The notes: generated by a model not told the origin, from the letters alone. Counted from the stretch's first letter, positions 26,322-35,955 are shown. The stretch is 64,000 bases of DNA from Planotetraspora sp. A-T 1434 (GCF_025420585.1 NZ_JAOEGB010000018.1:62001-126000); one strand, 5' to 3'. Numbers and translations are program-made.

Positions 26322-26696
26322 ATGGACGAGGGCATGACGATCGCGCAGGTCGCGGAGCGCACCGGGCTGACCGCCCACACGCTCCGCTACTACGAGCGGA
26401 CAGGCCTGCTGCTCGAACCGCCCCCGCGCGGCGGCAACGGCCACCGCCGCTACACCGACCGGGACGCCGACTGGATCCGCCTGCTCAGCCGCCTGCGCGG
26501 GACCGGCATGTCCATCGCGGGGCTGCGCCGATACGCCGACCTCGCCCGCCGCGGGGAGGACACCTACGCGGCCCGCAAGGAGTTGCTGTTAGCCCACCGG
26601 GCCGAGGTCGTCGCCAAGATCGAGCAACTCCAGGACGACCTCGCCCACGTCGACTACAAGATTGAAATTTACGACAAACTGATGGGGGAACGATGA
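26322..26696 (+). CDS. MerR family transcriptional regulator
   Basis: 124 residues. N-terminal winged [23 protein letters not shown] then [20 protein letters not shown], followed by a dimerising coiled coil (EIEQL-type helix, [20 protein letters not shown]) and a very short tail without metal-binding cysteines. This is the small-effector class that often controls aldo/keto reductases. Its stop overlaps the next start by four bases (ATGA at 26693), so the two genes are translationally coupled. Likely leaderless. Confidence 0.9.
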   Translation: MDEGMTIAQVAERTGLTAHTLRYYERTGLLLEPPPRGGNGHRRYTDRDADWIRLLSRLRGTGMSIAGLRRYADLARRGEDTYAARKELLLAHRAEVVAKIEQLQDDLAHVDYKIEIYDKLMGER

Positions 26697-27670
26697 AGCG
26701 GCACACGCTCGGCCAGGGCCTGCGGACTCCGGCGCTCGGGCTCGGATGCATGGGGATGAGCGAGTTCTACGGCCCCGGCGACGACGCCGAGTCGATCGCC
26801 ACGATCCACCGGGCGCTCGACCTCGGGATCACTTTCCTGGACACCTCGGATGTCTACGGCCCGTTCACCAACGAACAACTGGTCGGCAAGGCGATCGCCG
26901 GCCGCCGTGACGAGGTCGTGCTGGCCACCAAGTTCGGCATCGAGCGGCGGCCCGACGGCACCCGCGTCGGCGTCAACGGCCGCCCCGAATACGTGCGGCG
27001 GGCCTGCGACGCCTCCCTCGCCCGCCTCGGGGTCGACCACATCGACCTCTACTACCAGCACCGCGTCGACCCGGCCGTCCCGGTCGAGGACACCTGGGGA
27101 GCACTCAAGGAGCTCGTCGAGGCCGGCAAGGTCCGCCACCTCGGGATCTCCGAGGCCGCCCCCCAGACGGTACGGCGGGCGCACGCCGTCCACCCGATCA
27201 CCGCCGGACAGTACGAATACTCCGTTTTCACTCGCGACATCGAGGACACGCTGCTGCCCACGCTCCGGGAGCTCGGCATCGGCCTGGTCGCCTACAGCCC
27301 CCTGGGCCGCGGCATCCTGACCGGCGCCTACACCAACCCCGACGATCTCGCCGGCAACGACTTCCGGCGCCACAACCCCCGCTGGCAGGGCGACAACTTC
27401 GCCACCAACCAAACGCTCGCCACCAAGGTCGGCGAAGTCGCCACGAACATCGGCGCCACGCCCGCCCAGGTGGCGCTCGCCTGGGTCATCGCCCAAGGCG
27501 ACGACATCGTGCCGATCCCCGGCACCAAACGCGTCAACCGCCTCGAGGAGAACGCGGCGGCCACGGAGATCCAACTCGGCTCCGGCGACCTCGACGTGCT
27601 GAACTCGCTCGCGTCCGGTGTGTCCGGCCAGCGGTACGACGAGACCGGCATGGCCAGCGTCAACCGCTGA
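26693..27670 (+). CDS. Aldo/keto reductase
   Basis: 325 residues, (beta/alpha)8 barrel using NADPH. Catalytic set: Asp and Tyr in [10 protein letters not shown] (about 48-57), Lys in VLATKFGIE (about 78) and His in LYYQHRVD (about 122). The NADP-binding end is [14 protein letters not shown] (about 277). Resembles the AKR13/YhdN-YdbC group. Coupled to the upstream MerR regulator, suggesting induction by an aldehyde or other electrophile. A strong hairpin follows the stop codon. Confidence 0.92.
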   Translation: MKRHTLGQGLRTPALGLGCMGMSEFYGPGDDAESIATIHRALDLGITFLDTSDVYGPFTNEQLVGKAIAGRRDEVVLATKFGIERRPDGTRVGVNGRPEYVRRACDASLARLGVDHIDLYYQHRVDPAVPVEDTWGALKELVEAGKVRHLGISEAAPQTVRRAHAVHPITAGQYEYSVFTRDIEDTLLPTLRELGIGLVAYSPLGRGILTGAYTNPDDLAGNDFRRHNPRWQGDNFATNQTLATKVGEVATNIGATPAQVALAWVIAQGDDIVPIPGTKRVNRLEENAAATEIQLGSGDLDVLNSLASGVSGQRYDETGMASVNR

Positions 27671-27681
27671 CACCCGATCCG

Positions 27682-27720
27682 GGCCCGGTACGGCTCCGCC
27701 CGCGAGAGCCGTACCGGGCC
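27682..27720 (+). terminator. Intrinsic-type terminator after aldo/keto reductase
   Basis: Perfect 15-bp stem: GGCCCGGTACGGCTC (27682-27696) pairs with GAGCCGTACCGGGCC (27706-27720), loop of nine bases. It begins 12 bases after the stop codon. No U-tract. Confidence 0.75.
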
Positions 27721-28029
27721 GACACCGTTCAAGTCGAAGGTTCGCTCCCCCACCACACCGAAAACTCCGGCCACCCGCACCGGCGCGGCCAGGACGGGCC
27801 CAGCCGCGCCGAAGAGCGCTGAGCCCGACGCCGATTTTTCGTGGGGTGCTGCCCTGGCTGCTTGGTTTTGGAGGCTAATGGGTTGAGTCAACCGAACCCT
27901 CCGCCTTTACAAAGTAAATTAGGCCCGTAGGAGTCCGACCACGGTGGCATAGCTGGGCGCGAAGTTGGAGTGGCAATCGGCGAAACGCCGTCGAGCCCGT
28001 CTCTCCCTGCCGCAATACGAAGGCGAGGT

Positions 28030-28190
28030 CTCCAGCATCGACATGCGGCAGATCGAACACACTCATGCGGGCCTTACCTCCGGGCTGGTGAACATGTCCC
28101 GCCAGGTGGGTGCGCAATCGGCCTCGCCGTGCTGACAGCCGTCGCAGCAACCACCAGCTACAGCCACAGAATCGCCGCCGCCGGCGGCGA
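28030..28190 (+). pseudogene. DHA2-type MFS transporter fragment
   Basis: About 50 codons of a drug-exporter (EmrB/QacA-type) late segment: HAGLTSGLVNMSRQVG, then, after a one-base frameshift, AIGLAVLTAVAATTSYSHR. The remainder of the roughly 480-residue gene is absent. It lies directly upstream of the AraC-type gene. The 27721-28030 stretch before it shows no recognisable gene. Confidence 0.6.
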
Positions 28191-28214
28191 TCGGTGCTGT
28201 GGGATGCTGGTCGC

Positions 28215-28637
28215 GTGACGTTGGAGGACCTTGTCCGGCTGCGCCGAGCCCGTGACCTCATGGACCGCGACTACGCGAAGCCGCTCGACGTTCCGGCGCT
28301 GGCCCGCGCCGCCCTCATGTCGCCGGGCCATTTCTCCCGCAGCTTCCGCGCCGCCTTCGGGGAGACGCCCTACAGCTACCTGATGACGCGCCGGATCGAG
28401 CGGGCCAAGGCCCTGCTGCGGCGAGGTGACCTGACGGTGACGGAGGTCTGTTTCGCGGTCGGATGCACATCCCTGGGATCGTTCAGCTCGCGGTTCACCG
28501 AGTTGGTCGGCGAGAGCCCGAGCTCATACCGGGCCCGCCGCCATGACGAGGGCGCCACCGTCCCGGCATGCGTCGCCAAGATCCACACGCGACCGATCAG
28601 GAATAGAGAGCCGAAGCCTCCCCCGCCCATAGCGTGA
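28215..28637 (+). CDS. AraC family transcriptional regulator (DNA-binding domain only)
   Basis: 140 residues from the GTG at 28215. Almost the whole protein is the double HTH: DVPALARAALMSPGHFSRSF then RAAFGETPYSYLMTRRIERA, and VTEVCFAVGCTSLGSFSSRF followed by GESPSSYRARR. No ligand domain is present. Stand-alone AraC domains of this size are common in actinomycetes, often next to VOC/glyoxalase genes, as here (next gene 68 bp downstream). The upstream in-frame extension is the shadow of the MFS fragment. Confidence 0.85.
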   Translation: MTLEDLVRLRRARDLMDRDYAKPLDVPALARAALMSPGHFSRSFRAAFGETPYSYLMTRRIERAKALLRRGDLTVTEVCFAVGCTSLGSFSSRFTELVGESPSSYRARRHDEGATVPACVAKIHTRPIRNREPKPPPPIA

Positions 28638-28704
28638 GACGCATGGACATCAAGCTTTCACAGAGTTTCATCGCCGTCGATTGTGTAGCAGATTGGAGAT
28701 GCGG

Positions 28705-29427
28705 ATGACTTCTCAGCTCGTCGCGCTCTGCTTCGATGCGAACGACCCGCTCCGTCTCGCGCGCTTCTGGGCCGGAGTCCTGGGCTGGGAGATGGCCAAC
28801 GACCCCCACGATGGCATCACGCTCCTGCCGAGCGATGACACCGGGTTCAGGATCCGATGTCTTCCGACCCAGGAGAAGAAGACCGGCCCGAACCAGATGC
28901 ACTTCGATCTGACGAGCACGTCCCTCGAGGACCAGGAGCAGACGGTGGCGAGGTCGCTCGGACTCGGTGCGCGGCACATCGACATCGGGCAACGCCCGGA
29001 GGAGGGTCATGTGGTGCTCGCCGACCCCGAAGGCAACGAGTTCTGCGTCATCGAGCCGGACAACAAATTCCTCGCTGACTGCGGATTCATCGGAGCGCTC
29101 GCGTGCGACGGTTCGCAGGAGGTCGGGTACTTCTGGAGCGAAGCGCTGGGCTGGCCGTTGGTCTGGGACCAGGACCAGGAGACCGCCATCCGCTCGCCGC
29201 ACGGTGGTCCGAAGATCACATGGGGCGGTCCGCCAGTGGCGTCGAAGACCGGGAAGAACAGACTGCACTTCGACCTTGCTCCACCTACGCACGGTGATCA
29301 GCAAGCGGAGGTCGACCGTCTCATCTCCCTCGGAGCGACTCGAATCGACATCGGCCGGCGCGAGGTCAGTCAGGTAGTGATGGCCGATCCCGATGGCAAT
29401 GAGTTCTGTGTGCTGACCTCCCGATAG
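28705..29427 (+). CDS. Two-domain VOC/glyoxalase-like protein
   Basis: 240 residues from the ATG at 28705 (ggag six bases before it; ATG at 28699 is the alternative). Two tandem glyoxalase-like modules, each starting with a domain like LVALCFDANDPLRLARFWAG and ending in a D-P-[ED]-G-N-E-F-C block (LADPEGNEFCVIEP, then MADPDGNEFCVLTS). The second half keeps the spacing of the first. Such proteins are dioxygenases, isomerases or drug-binding resistance proteins. Metal ligands cannot be assigned with certainty. Probably controlled by the AraC-type gene just upstream. Confidence 0.87.
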   Translation: MTSQLVALCFDANDPLRLARFWAGVLGWEMANDPHDGITLLPSDDTGFRIRCLPTQEKKTGPNQMHFDLTSTSLEDQEQTVARSLGLGARHIDIGQRPEEGHVVLADPEGNEFCVIEPDNKFLADCGFIGALACDGSQEVGYFWSEALGWPLVWDQDQETAIRSPHGGPKITWGGPPVASKTGKNRLHFDLAPPTHGDQQAEVDRLISLGATRIDIGRREVSQVVMADPDGNEFCVLTSR

Positions 29428-29618
29428 CGTGACCAGACCCGGAGGCGCGCCTCCACTCCACCCGGGGCACGATGTGATGCCTCGACGGCCGCCCGTGCCC
29501 TCCAGGCCGCCGCCAGCAACCTGGGCGCCACATGGTGTCATGCCCGCTCAGCATCGCCTAGACAGGTCAAAATCAACGTCGTTTGGGGGTCATGACAGGC
29601 TTCTTACCGACGCCCCTT

Positions 29619-30644
29619 CTACCGGGACGTTCCCGGCTTCGAGGTGCGCAATGACGTCGGGGCAGGGTCGGGGCTGCCGATGCCGTACATGCCGGAAAGC
29701 TCCGACACGGCCTGCACCATGAGATCGCGTAGCTCGGGCGGTTCCAGGACCTCGACGGATGCTCCGAGGCGGAGGAACTGCCACCGGGCGTGCCGGATCG
29801 ACTCGATGGGAAGCATGACGCGGGTCCAGCCGTCGCCGTCGGTGACACCGTCGGCCAGGGCCTTGTCGACGACGTCGTCGCCGATCGTGTACCGCAGGAG
29901 GCCCTCGATCTCCGGTGCGAGCCGTACGACGGCGTGGGCAGTGTACATGCGGGAGGCGAAGTCGGCGGCGAACTCCCGCCAGAACGCGACCAGGTCGAAA
30001 TCCGCCGGCCGCTTGAACCGCTCATCCAGGACGTCCACCCCGATGATCCGGCTGACCCGATAAGTCCGGACGCTTTCCGAGCAGGCGGCCGCCAGATACC
30101 ACGACCCGCCCTTGAGGACGAGACCGTAGGGGTGGATCAGGCGCTCGACCTCGGAGGGCCCCCATCGGCGGTAGCGGAGCCGGACCACGCGGTCCTCCCA
30201 GACGGCCTCCGCGACCTGCGTCAGGAACGGTGCGTCGTCGCTGCTCCGGTACCAGCCGGGCACGTCGAGGTGGAACCGCTCCCGCATCCTGGCGGCGTGG
30301 GAGCGTGGCTCCGGCGGCAGCGCGGCGAGGAGCTTCAGCTCGGCCGCCGCCGCGACGTCCGCCAGGCCCAGCTCCGCGGCGGGGCCGGGAAGGCCGGCCA
30401 GAAACAGGGACGACGCCTCCTCGGCGGTCAGCCCGTTCAGCCGAGTGCGATACCCGTCGAGCAGCCGATATCCCCCGAGCGGCCCCCTGTCCGCGTAGAC
30501 CGGCACGCCGGCCGCCGACAGAGCCTCCACGTCGCGGTAGACCGTACGGACCGATACTTCCAGCTCGGCGGCCAGCTCTGAGGCGTTCATGCTGCCGCGG
30601 GTCTGTAACAGCAGCAGGAGGGACAGTAACCGGCTCGCGCGCAT
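29619..30644 (-). CDS. YafY/PafC-type regulator (HTH plus WYL domain)
   Basis: 341 residues. N-terminal DeoR-like HTH (LLSLLLLLQTRGSMNASELA, then ELEVSVRTVYRDVEALSAAG), a linker, and a WYL domain (RLIHPYGLVLKGGSWYLAAA, with YRVSRIIGVDVLDERF). The WYL domain binds nucleic-acid or nucleotide ligands in characterised members. The C-terminal WCX region follows. Divergent from the DeoR gene at 30716 across a 71-bp gap. Targets are unknown. Confidence 0.9.
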   Translation of the reverse strand: MRASRLLSLLLLLQTRGSMNASELAAELEVSVRTVYRDVEALSAAGVPVYADRGPLGGYRLLDGYRTRLNGLTAEEASSLFLAGLPGPAAELGLADVAAAAELKLLAALPPEPRSHAARMRERFHLDVPGWYRSSDDAPFLTQVAEAVWEDRVVRLRYRRWGPSEVERLIHPYGLVLKGGSWYLAAACSESVRTYRVSRIIGVDVLDERFKRPADFDLVAFWREFAADFASRMYTAHAVVRLAPEIEGLLRYTIGDDVVDKALADGVTDGDGWTRVMLPIESIRHARWQFLRLGASVEVLEPPELRDLMVQAVSELSGMYGIGSPDPAPTSLRTSKPGTSR

Positions 30645-30715
30645 GCGTCCAGTCTGCCACCTTTACAACGTAGATTCATTTGCTTTGCGCACAACCACCA
30701 TGTTCAAATGCACAC

Positions 30716-31504
30716 ATGGAGAGTGCCAACCGCATACGCGCCATCATGGGCGCGCTGCGCACGTCCGACAGCGTCTCGGTCGCCGAGCTGGCCGCCCTCT
30801 ACCAGGTCTCCGAGATGACCATCCGGCGCGACCTGGACGAGCTGGCCCAGCAGGGCGTGGTCAGGCGCGTCCGCGGAGGCGCGCTCAGCCTGCTCCTGCG
30901 CGGCGAGGAACCGCCCTTCGGGGTGCGGGAACGGGAGGCGACCGACGCCAAGCGGCGGATCGCGGCCGAGGTCGCGGGCCTGCTCGCCGACGGCGAGGCC
31001 GTGCTGCTCGACGGCGGCACCACGGTGCTGGAGGTCGCGCGGGCGATCCGCGAGCGCCGCCTGACCGTGCTGCCCCTGGCGCTCCAGGCCGCTCAGGAGC
31101 TCGCCACCGCGCCGCGCATCCGCCTCGTCCTGCCGGGAGGCGAGGTGCGGCACGGCGAGATGAACTTCGTCGGCCCGCTCACCGAGACCTCCATCAGGGC
31201 CCTCCGGTTCGACACCGCGGTAATAGGCTGCTGCGGCCTGTCGGCGGAGCACGGCCTGACCGCCCACGACCTGCCCGAAGTGGCCATCAAGCAGGCCGCG
31301 ATCATGTCCGCCCGCCGCGTCCTGGTGGCCTGCGACTCGGGCAAGTTCACCCGCACCGCCTTCGGCGCCGTCTGCCCGCTCGACAGGCTCGATGTGGTGG
31401 TGACCGACGACGGCATCCCCCAGGACCAGCACGACGCCCTGACCGCCGCGGGAGTGACCGTCCGCGCCGTCCGCGCTGTCCAGGCCCTCCCCGCGACCCC
31501 GTGA
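30716..31504 (+). CDS. DeoR/GlpR family transcriptional regulator
   Basis: 262 residues from the ATG at 30716 (MESANRIRAIMGAL). HTH: VSVAELAALYQVSEMTIRRD then LDELAQQGVVRRVRGGAL, and a sugar-phosphate-sensing DeoR C-terminal domain (LLDGGTTVLEVARAIRER, CDSGKFTRTAFG). The upstream TTTGCGCACA and ATGCACAC direct repeats could be its site. The MFS gene that follows after 54 bp is presumably its target, pointing to control of sugar or sugar-like uptake or efflux. Confidence 0.9.
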   Translation: MESANRIRAIMGALRTSDSVSVAELAALYQVSEMTIRRDLDELAQQGVVRRVRGGALSLLLRGEEPPFGVREREATDAKRRIAAEVAGLLADGEAVLLDGGTTVLEVARAIRERRLTVLPLALQAAQELATAPRIRLVLPGGEVRHGEMNFVGPLTETSIRALRFDTAVIGCCGLSAEHGLTAHDLPEVAIKQAAIMSARRVLVACDSGKFTRTAFGAVCPLDRLDVVVTDDGIPQDQHDALTAAGVTVRAVRAVQALPATP

Positions 31505-31515
31505 CCACGGATACC

Positions 31516-31539
31516 ACTGCCCCACTGCCCCACTGCCCC
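31516..31539 (+). repeat. Short tandem repeat, 3 x 8 bp
   Basis: ACTGCCCC repeated three times without mismatch between the DeoR gene and the MFS gene. Slippage here would change the spacing in the intergenic region. Confidence 0.85.
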
Positions 31540-31558
31540 ACCCCTGGAGCGTCCCGAC

Positions 31559-32872
31559 ATGGCTCTCACGGCTCTCCTCTCCCCCGCCCGGCCGTCCCCG
31601 CTCCGCGCCCGCGTGGCCGTCTTCGGGCTGTTCCTGCTCGCCGGGATGGCCATCGGCACCTGGACGGCCCGCATACCCGCCATCAAGAGCGGCCTCCATC
31701 TGAGTGACGGCCGGCTGAGCCTCGGACTCCTCGGCATCGCGGCGGGAGCGATCACCGGCATGCAGGTCGTCGGCCGTCTCGTCGACAGGTACGGCAGCGA
31801 CCGGGTCATGATCCCGATGGCCCTCGCCCAGGGCGTCGTCCTGGTGATCCCCGCCTACATGCCCGGCCTGGTCACGCTGGCCCTGGCCCTGTTCCTGTTC
31901 GGCGCCGTCCACGGCACGCTCGACGTCGCGATGAACGCCAACGCCGTCGTGGTCGAGCGCGCGTACGGCAAGCCGATCATGTCCTCGTTCCACGCGGTGT
32001 TCAGCATCGGCGGGTTCGCCGGGGCGGCGGCCGGCGGCCTGTTCGCCCACGCGGGTGTCAGCCCCGGCGTCACCTTCGCCGTCGTCGGGGCGGTGGTCCT
32101 CACCATCGCCCTGCTCTCGTCCCGCTGGGCCATGCGAGACGATCCCCGCCGCCACACGCCGCCGCCCACGGACCCGCCACCCTCCGGCACCGTGGCGGCC
32201 GGCCATCTGACCGAGCCGGCGGACGGCCGGGCACCGCGTTCGCTGGACCCCGTGACTGTACGGCGGCGCCGGACGGCGGGCGGGGCCCTGTTCCTCGGTG
32301 TGCTGGCGTTCTGCTGCCTCGTCGGCGAGGGAGCCTCCGCCGACTGGAGCTCGGTCTACCTGCGCGACGACCTCGGATCCTCACCCGGCTTCGCGGCCGC
32401 CGGATACGCCGCGTTCTCGATCATGATGACGGCGGGACGTTTCGCCGGTGACCGGCTCGCCGCCCGCCTCGGCCCCGTGATGCTCGTCCGGTGCTGCGGC
32501 ACACTCGCTGCCGCCGGGCTCGCGATCTCCCTCCTGATCGGCCGGCCGGTGGCGGGCGTGATCGGCTTCGGCCTCTTCGGCGCGGGGCTGTCGTGCATCA
32601 TCCCGCAGGTCTTCTCGGCCGCCGGGCATCGCGATCCCGCGCAGGCGGGGCGCGCTCTGGCAACCGTGGCGAGCCTCGGCTACACGGGCTTCCTGGCGGG
32701 GCCGGTGCTGATCGGAGGGACCGCTGAGCTGCTCACCCTTCCCTATGCACTGTTCGTCCCGGCCGTCCTGGCGCTGTTCGTCGCCTTCGCGGCTCCGGCC
32801 GTACGGTCACCTCGGACGCAGGCCGCGGGCGAGGCGTCCACCACGGCTCCCCCGCCCCGCGCCCACGCGTGA
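31559..32872 (+). CDS. MFS transporter
   Basis: 437 residues, twelve predicted membrane helices. N-terminal half: FLLAGMAIGTWTARIPAIKS is characteristic of the YbjJ/FucP-like group, and VGRLVDRYGSDRVMIPMALA is the MFS motif A. A long Pro/Thr loop (about 195-240) separates the halves. Second half: EGASADWSSVYLRDDLG and AGYAAFSIMMTAGRFAGDRL. YbjJ-like proteins are usually inner-membrane sugar or drug transporters of unknown cargo. Paired with the DeoR regulator. Ends in an Ala/Pro-rich tail. Confidence 0.9.
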   Translation: MALTALLSPARPSPLRARVAVFGLFLLAGMAIGTWTARIPAIKSGLHLSDGRLSLGLLGIAAGAITGMQVVGRLVDRYGSDRVMIPMALAQGVVLVIPAYMPGLVTLALALFLFGAVHGTLDVAMNANAVVVERAYGKPIMSSFHAVFSIGGFAGAAAGGLFAHAGVSPGVTFAVVGAVVLTIALLSSRWAMRDDPRRHTPPPTDPPPSGTVAAGHLTEPADGRAPRSLDPVTVRRRRTAGGALFLGVLAFCCLVGEGASADWSSVYLRDDLGSSPGFAAAGYAAFSIMMTAGRFAGDRLAARLGPVMLVRCCGTLAAAGLAISLLIGRPVAGVIGFGLFGAGLSCIIPQVFSAAGHRDPAQAGRALATVASLGYTGFLAGPVLIGGTAELLTLPYALFVPAVLALFVAFAAPAVRSPRTQAAGEASTTAPPPRAHA

Positions 32873-33024
32873 CCTCCCTCGATCGCCAGGCCACCTCGAC
32901 GTCGGCAGGAGGGCGGGGGTGACGTGGGGGGGACGTGAGGGGGGCGGGGGCGAGTGGGCATGCGCGCACGCTCGCCGGGCGAGCCCGAAGACGGCGAGTG
33001 GGCGCGCCGTCTATCAGGTCCACG

Positions 33025-34146
33025 TCATTCGTCCGCGAAGTCTCCCCCGAGGCTGTCGGTCCGGGGAGGAACCGCGAGGGGCAGGCGGAAGAGGAATCGC
33101 GCGCCGCCGAGGTGAGAGTCCTCCACGTGGATGGACCCGGAGTGCGCGCGGGCGACGTCCATGACGAGCGCCAGGCCGAGGCCGGTGCCCTTCCCGTCGC
33201 GGCGGCGGCCCTCCTCCAAGCGGGTGAAACGCTCGAAGACCCGTTCCCGGTCCCGCTCCGGGATGCCGTGCCCGTCGTCGGACACGACCAGCTCCGCGAA
33301 GCCGTCCCGGCCACGCGTGATCTCGACCTCCACGGCGCTCTCGGCGTGCCGCTGGGCGTTGTCGAGCAGGTTGGTGAGCACGCGGCACAGGTGCTCGCGC
33401 ACGCCGCAGACGACCACTCCGGAGATGAGCCTGACGCTGACCGGCACCCGGTCCACGCGCCCGCTGACCACCTCCTTGACCACCTCGGCCAGGTCGAAGA
33501 GCTCGGGATCGGCGTCCTGGCCCGATCGGGTCCTGGCGAGCACCAGCATGTCGGCGATGATGGCCTCCACGCGGTCGAGGTTGCCGAGCACGCGGCCGAG
33601 CAGGAGGTCGTAATCCGTGTGGTCGGGATGGAGCCGCGCCTCCTCGACTTCCAGGCGCAGCCCGGCGAGCGGGGTGCGGAGCTCGTGGCAGACGTCCGAG
33701 GAGAACTGGCGTTCACGCTCGCACTGGTCCAGGGTCTTGTTCACGCTGCGGGTGAGCTGGACGATCTCATCCTGGCCGGGAGGTAAGGACACGTGATCGT
33801 GCCGGTCGCTGTCGTTGATCTCCGAGAGCTGCGTGCAGATGCCCTTCACGAGCCGGCGGGTCCGCCTGGTCACCTTCCACACGGTCGCCGCCAGCACGAC
33901 GACGGCGATCGCCTCCACTACGCACACGTGGACGGGGACCGTCAGGGGGAGGGTCAGGAGGAGGGTCCCGGTCTCCGGGGAGGATCCCCCATGAGTCAGG
34001 GGCGGACCCATGGCGGCCAACGACGAAAGAGCGGCCCACCGGTCCGTGAACCGGCGCCGTCCCCCGCGCTTCCCGGCGTGCTTAAGCGCCGTCCTCAAAA
34101 GCCTGTTCGGCACCTGCATGGCACGCGATCCCCCATCTCGCACCAT
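33025..34146 (-). CDS. Sensor histidine kinase
   Basis: 373 residues. One clear membrane helix (VHVCVVEAIAVVVLAATVW, about 72-92), HAMP-like linker, phosphoacceptor H box SSDVCHELRTPLAGL (His about 154), N box VLTNLLDNAQRHA (about 266), G1 VSDDGHGIPE (about 298) and G2 GKGTGLGLALV (about 328). Catalytic machinery is complete. The N-terminal sensor is short, with only one obvious transmembrane helix where two are usual. No response regulator gene is adjacent, so it is an orphan within this window. An ATG at 34119 is an alternative start. Confidence 0.9.
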   Translation of the reverse strand: MVRDGGSRAMQVPNRLLRTALKHAGKRGGRRRFTDRWAALSSLAAMGPPLTHGGSSPETGTLLLTLPLTVPVHVCVVEAIAVVVLAATVWKVTRRTRRLVKGICTQLSEINDSDRHDHVSLPPGQDEIVQLTRSVNKTLDQCERERQFSSDVCHELRTPLAGLRLEVEEARLHPDHTDYDLLLGRVLGNLDRVEAIIADMLVLARTRSGQDADPELFDLAEVVKEVVSGRVDRVPVSVRLISGVVVCGVREHLCRVLTNLLDNAQRHAESAVEVEITRGRDGFAELVVSDDGHGIPERDRERVFERFTRLEEGRRRDGKGTGLGLALVMDVARAHSGSIHVEDSHLGGARFLFRLPLAVPPRTDSLGGDFADE

Positions 34147-34230
34147 ATGTGGTTTTAGGACCTAAGTCACAATTTGCCCCATCAAGATACAGTACTGCTG
34201 TTTATGCTCGATTGACCGGTTCGTCAATCT

Positions 34231-35001
34231 TCACAAGCGGGGGGCGAGTTCCTCGTAGCCGAGCTTCAGGACGAGAGCGGTCACCACGCAGAGCAGGACC
34301 ACCCGCACGAACCCGGCCCCGCGCTTCAACGCCATGCGGGCGCCGATCTGGGCCCCGGCGATGTTGCAGGCCGCCATGCCGAGCCCGAGCCCCCACAGCA
34401 CGTGACCCTGGAGACCGAAGACGATCAGCGCCCCGAGGTTGGTGCCGGTGTTGATGACCTTCGCGGTCGCGGAGGCGTGCACGAAGTCCATGCCCAGAAT
34501 CGAGGTGAACGCGATGAGCAGGAACGTGCCGGTCCCTGGCCCCAGGATGCCGTCGTAGAAGGCGATCGCCATCCCGGCCACCGCGACGGCGGCCACCACC
34601 CGGCCCCGCGTCCGCAGATGCGGGTGCGGCATCCGCCCGAACGCCGGCCGCAGCGTCACGAACGCCGCAACCCCGAGCAGCACGACCATGACCAGTGGCT
34701 TGAGCACCGCCGCGTCCAGCAGGGCCGCGGAGGCGGCGCCGAGCCCCGCGAAGGCCACGGCCAGCAGCCCGGACGGCACGGCCACCGCCCGGTCGAACTT
34801 CGTCCTGCGGGCGTAGGTCACCGCGGCGGAAGCCGTACCGAAGATCGCGGCGGACTTGTTGGTGGCCAGCGCCTGAACGGGAGAGAGGCCGGCCAGGATC
34901 AGCGCCGGAAGCTGCAGCAGCCCTCCCCCGCCGACGACGGCGTCCACCCAGCCCGCGGCGAGCGCCGCCAGAAGCAGGAGCACGATCTGTCCGGCCTGCA
35001 T
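34231..35001 (-). CDS. TauE/SafE family anion exporter
   Basis: 256 residues, about eight membrane helices. Conserved blocks GWVDAVVGGGGLLQLPAL (about 17-34), FYDGILGPGTGTFLLI (about 150) and VINTGTNLGALIVFG (about 185) identify the TauE/SafE (DUF81) family, which exports sulfite or organosulfonates. Substrate unproven. Stands alone between a histidine kinase and a hypothetical membrane protein. Confidence 0.92.
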   Translation of the reverse strand: MQAGQIVLLLLAALAAGWVDAVVGGGGLLQLPALILAGLSPVQALATNKSAAIFGTASAAVTYARRTKFDRAVAVPSGLLAVAFAGLGAASAALLDAAVLKPLVMVVLLGVAAFVTLRPAFGRMPHPHLRTRGRVVAAVAVAGMAIAFYDGILGPGTGTFLLIAFTSILGMDFVHASATAKVINTGTNLGALIVFGLQGHVLWGLGLGMAACNIAGAQIGARMALKRGAGFVRVVLLCVVTALVLKLGYEELAPRL

Positions 35002-35094
35002 GCGGCGCGGCCCTCCTCTTGGTCCAGTCCAGGTCCTGACCTCAGACTCTTTTGACCATGCCGAGACTAGCCGCCGTCGCGCGGGGCCCCGCGC

Positions 35095-35850
35095 TCAGAT
35101 GTCCTGGCCCTGGTCGTCGTTGCCGGGAGGCATCGGCGTACGGCTGCCCGTGCCGCCCCCGGAGGGGCTCGGTGTGGGCTGCCGCGGCTCCGGCGACGTC
35201 GGCACCGGCGGCGGCGTGGGGACGAAGTTCGTGGCCGGCAGGGGCCGGGGCGGCGCCGGATCCTCGTCGCCGCGGAACACGAGCAGCCACAGCACGACCA
35301 TCAGCACCAGGACCAGCGTGGCCAGCAGCGCGGAGGCCAGGACCACCGACCGGCGCGTCGAGACCGGCGGCGGAGCGGGCGCCGGCGGAGCGGGCAGCGC
35401 GGGGTCGCGGTCGCCCAGCCAGTGGGGCACGAACTCCGGCCCGTGCCGTTCGCCGATCAGCGTCCCGGAGACCATCACCGGGTCGAGGAACCGCTCCGCG
35501 CCCGGCCCTCCCGGCACGTACGGCACGGCCACCCAGGGGGCGTGGCCGTCCTGCATCGCCACGACCGGGGGCGAGTCGGCCGCCACCCGGCCGCGGACCC
35601 GTTCGACCAGTGAGGCGCCCCAGCCGCGGATGCCTGTGCGGCGCTGCTCGGCCTCCTTGATGGCGGTCACGAACCGGTCCCTGGCGGCCGCGTCGAGCGC
35701 CGCCCCGCTGGTGAGAACGGCCACGGAAACCGCCCGACCGTCGGGCGCCTGGCCGAGGTAGACCAGCCCGGCCGGCGCGGTCCGCAGACGCGCCTGCAAC
35801 ACGAACGGCCCCAGGTGGGGCGGGTCGCCGTACTGCAGCGGAGTGACCAT
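35095..35850 (-). CDS. Membrane protein with kinase N-lobe-like domain
   Basis: 251 residues from the ATG at 35850. The N-terminal 60 residues (PPHLGPFVLQARLRTAPAGL then VYLGQAPDGRAVSVAVLTSG) follow the pattern of the glycine loop and VAVK strand of actinobacterial Ser/Thr kinases, but the Lys position is lost and no catalytic C-lobe exists. One membrane helix (about 172-194) and a Pro/Thr/Ser-rich external tail follow. This resembles a PknB-type kinase stripped of its catalytic core. Divergent from the MoxR operon. Function unknown. Confidence 0.65.
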   Translation of the reverse strand: MVTPLQYGDPPHLGPFVLQARLRTAPAGLVYLGQAPDGRAVSVAVLTSGAALDAAARDRFVTAIKEAEQRRTGIRGWGASLVERVRGRVAADSPPVVAMQDGHAPWVAVPYVPGGPGAERFLDPVMVSGTLIGERHGPEFVPHWLGDRDPALPAPPAPAPPPVSTRRSVVLASALLATLVLVLMVVLWLLVFRGDEDPAPPRPLPATNFVPTPPPVPTSPEPRQPTPSPSGGGTGSRTPMPPGNDDQGQDI

Positions 35851-35955
35851 CACCTCATGAAAACACACGCACCAGCGAGGTGTGTGTCCATGCGGTCGCA
35901 CGGGCAAATGAGCAAGAAATGGATTCTCCCGCCGAGTCACGATTGAATAACGTGC

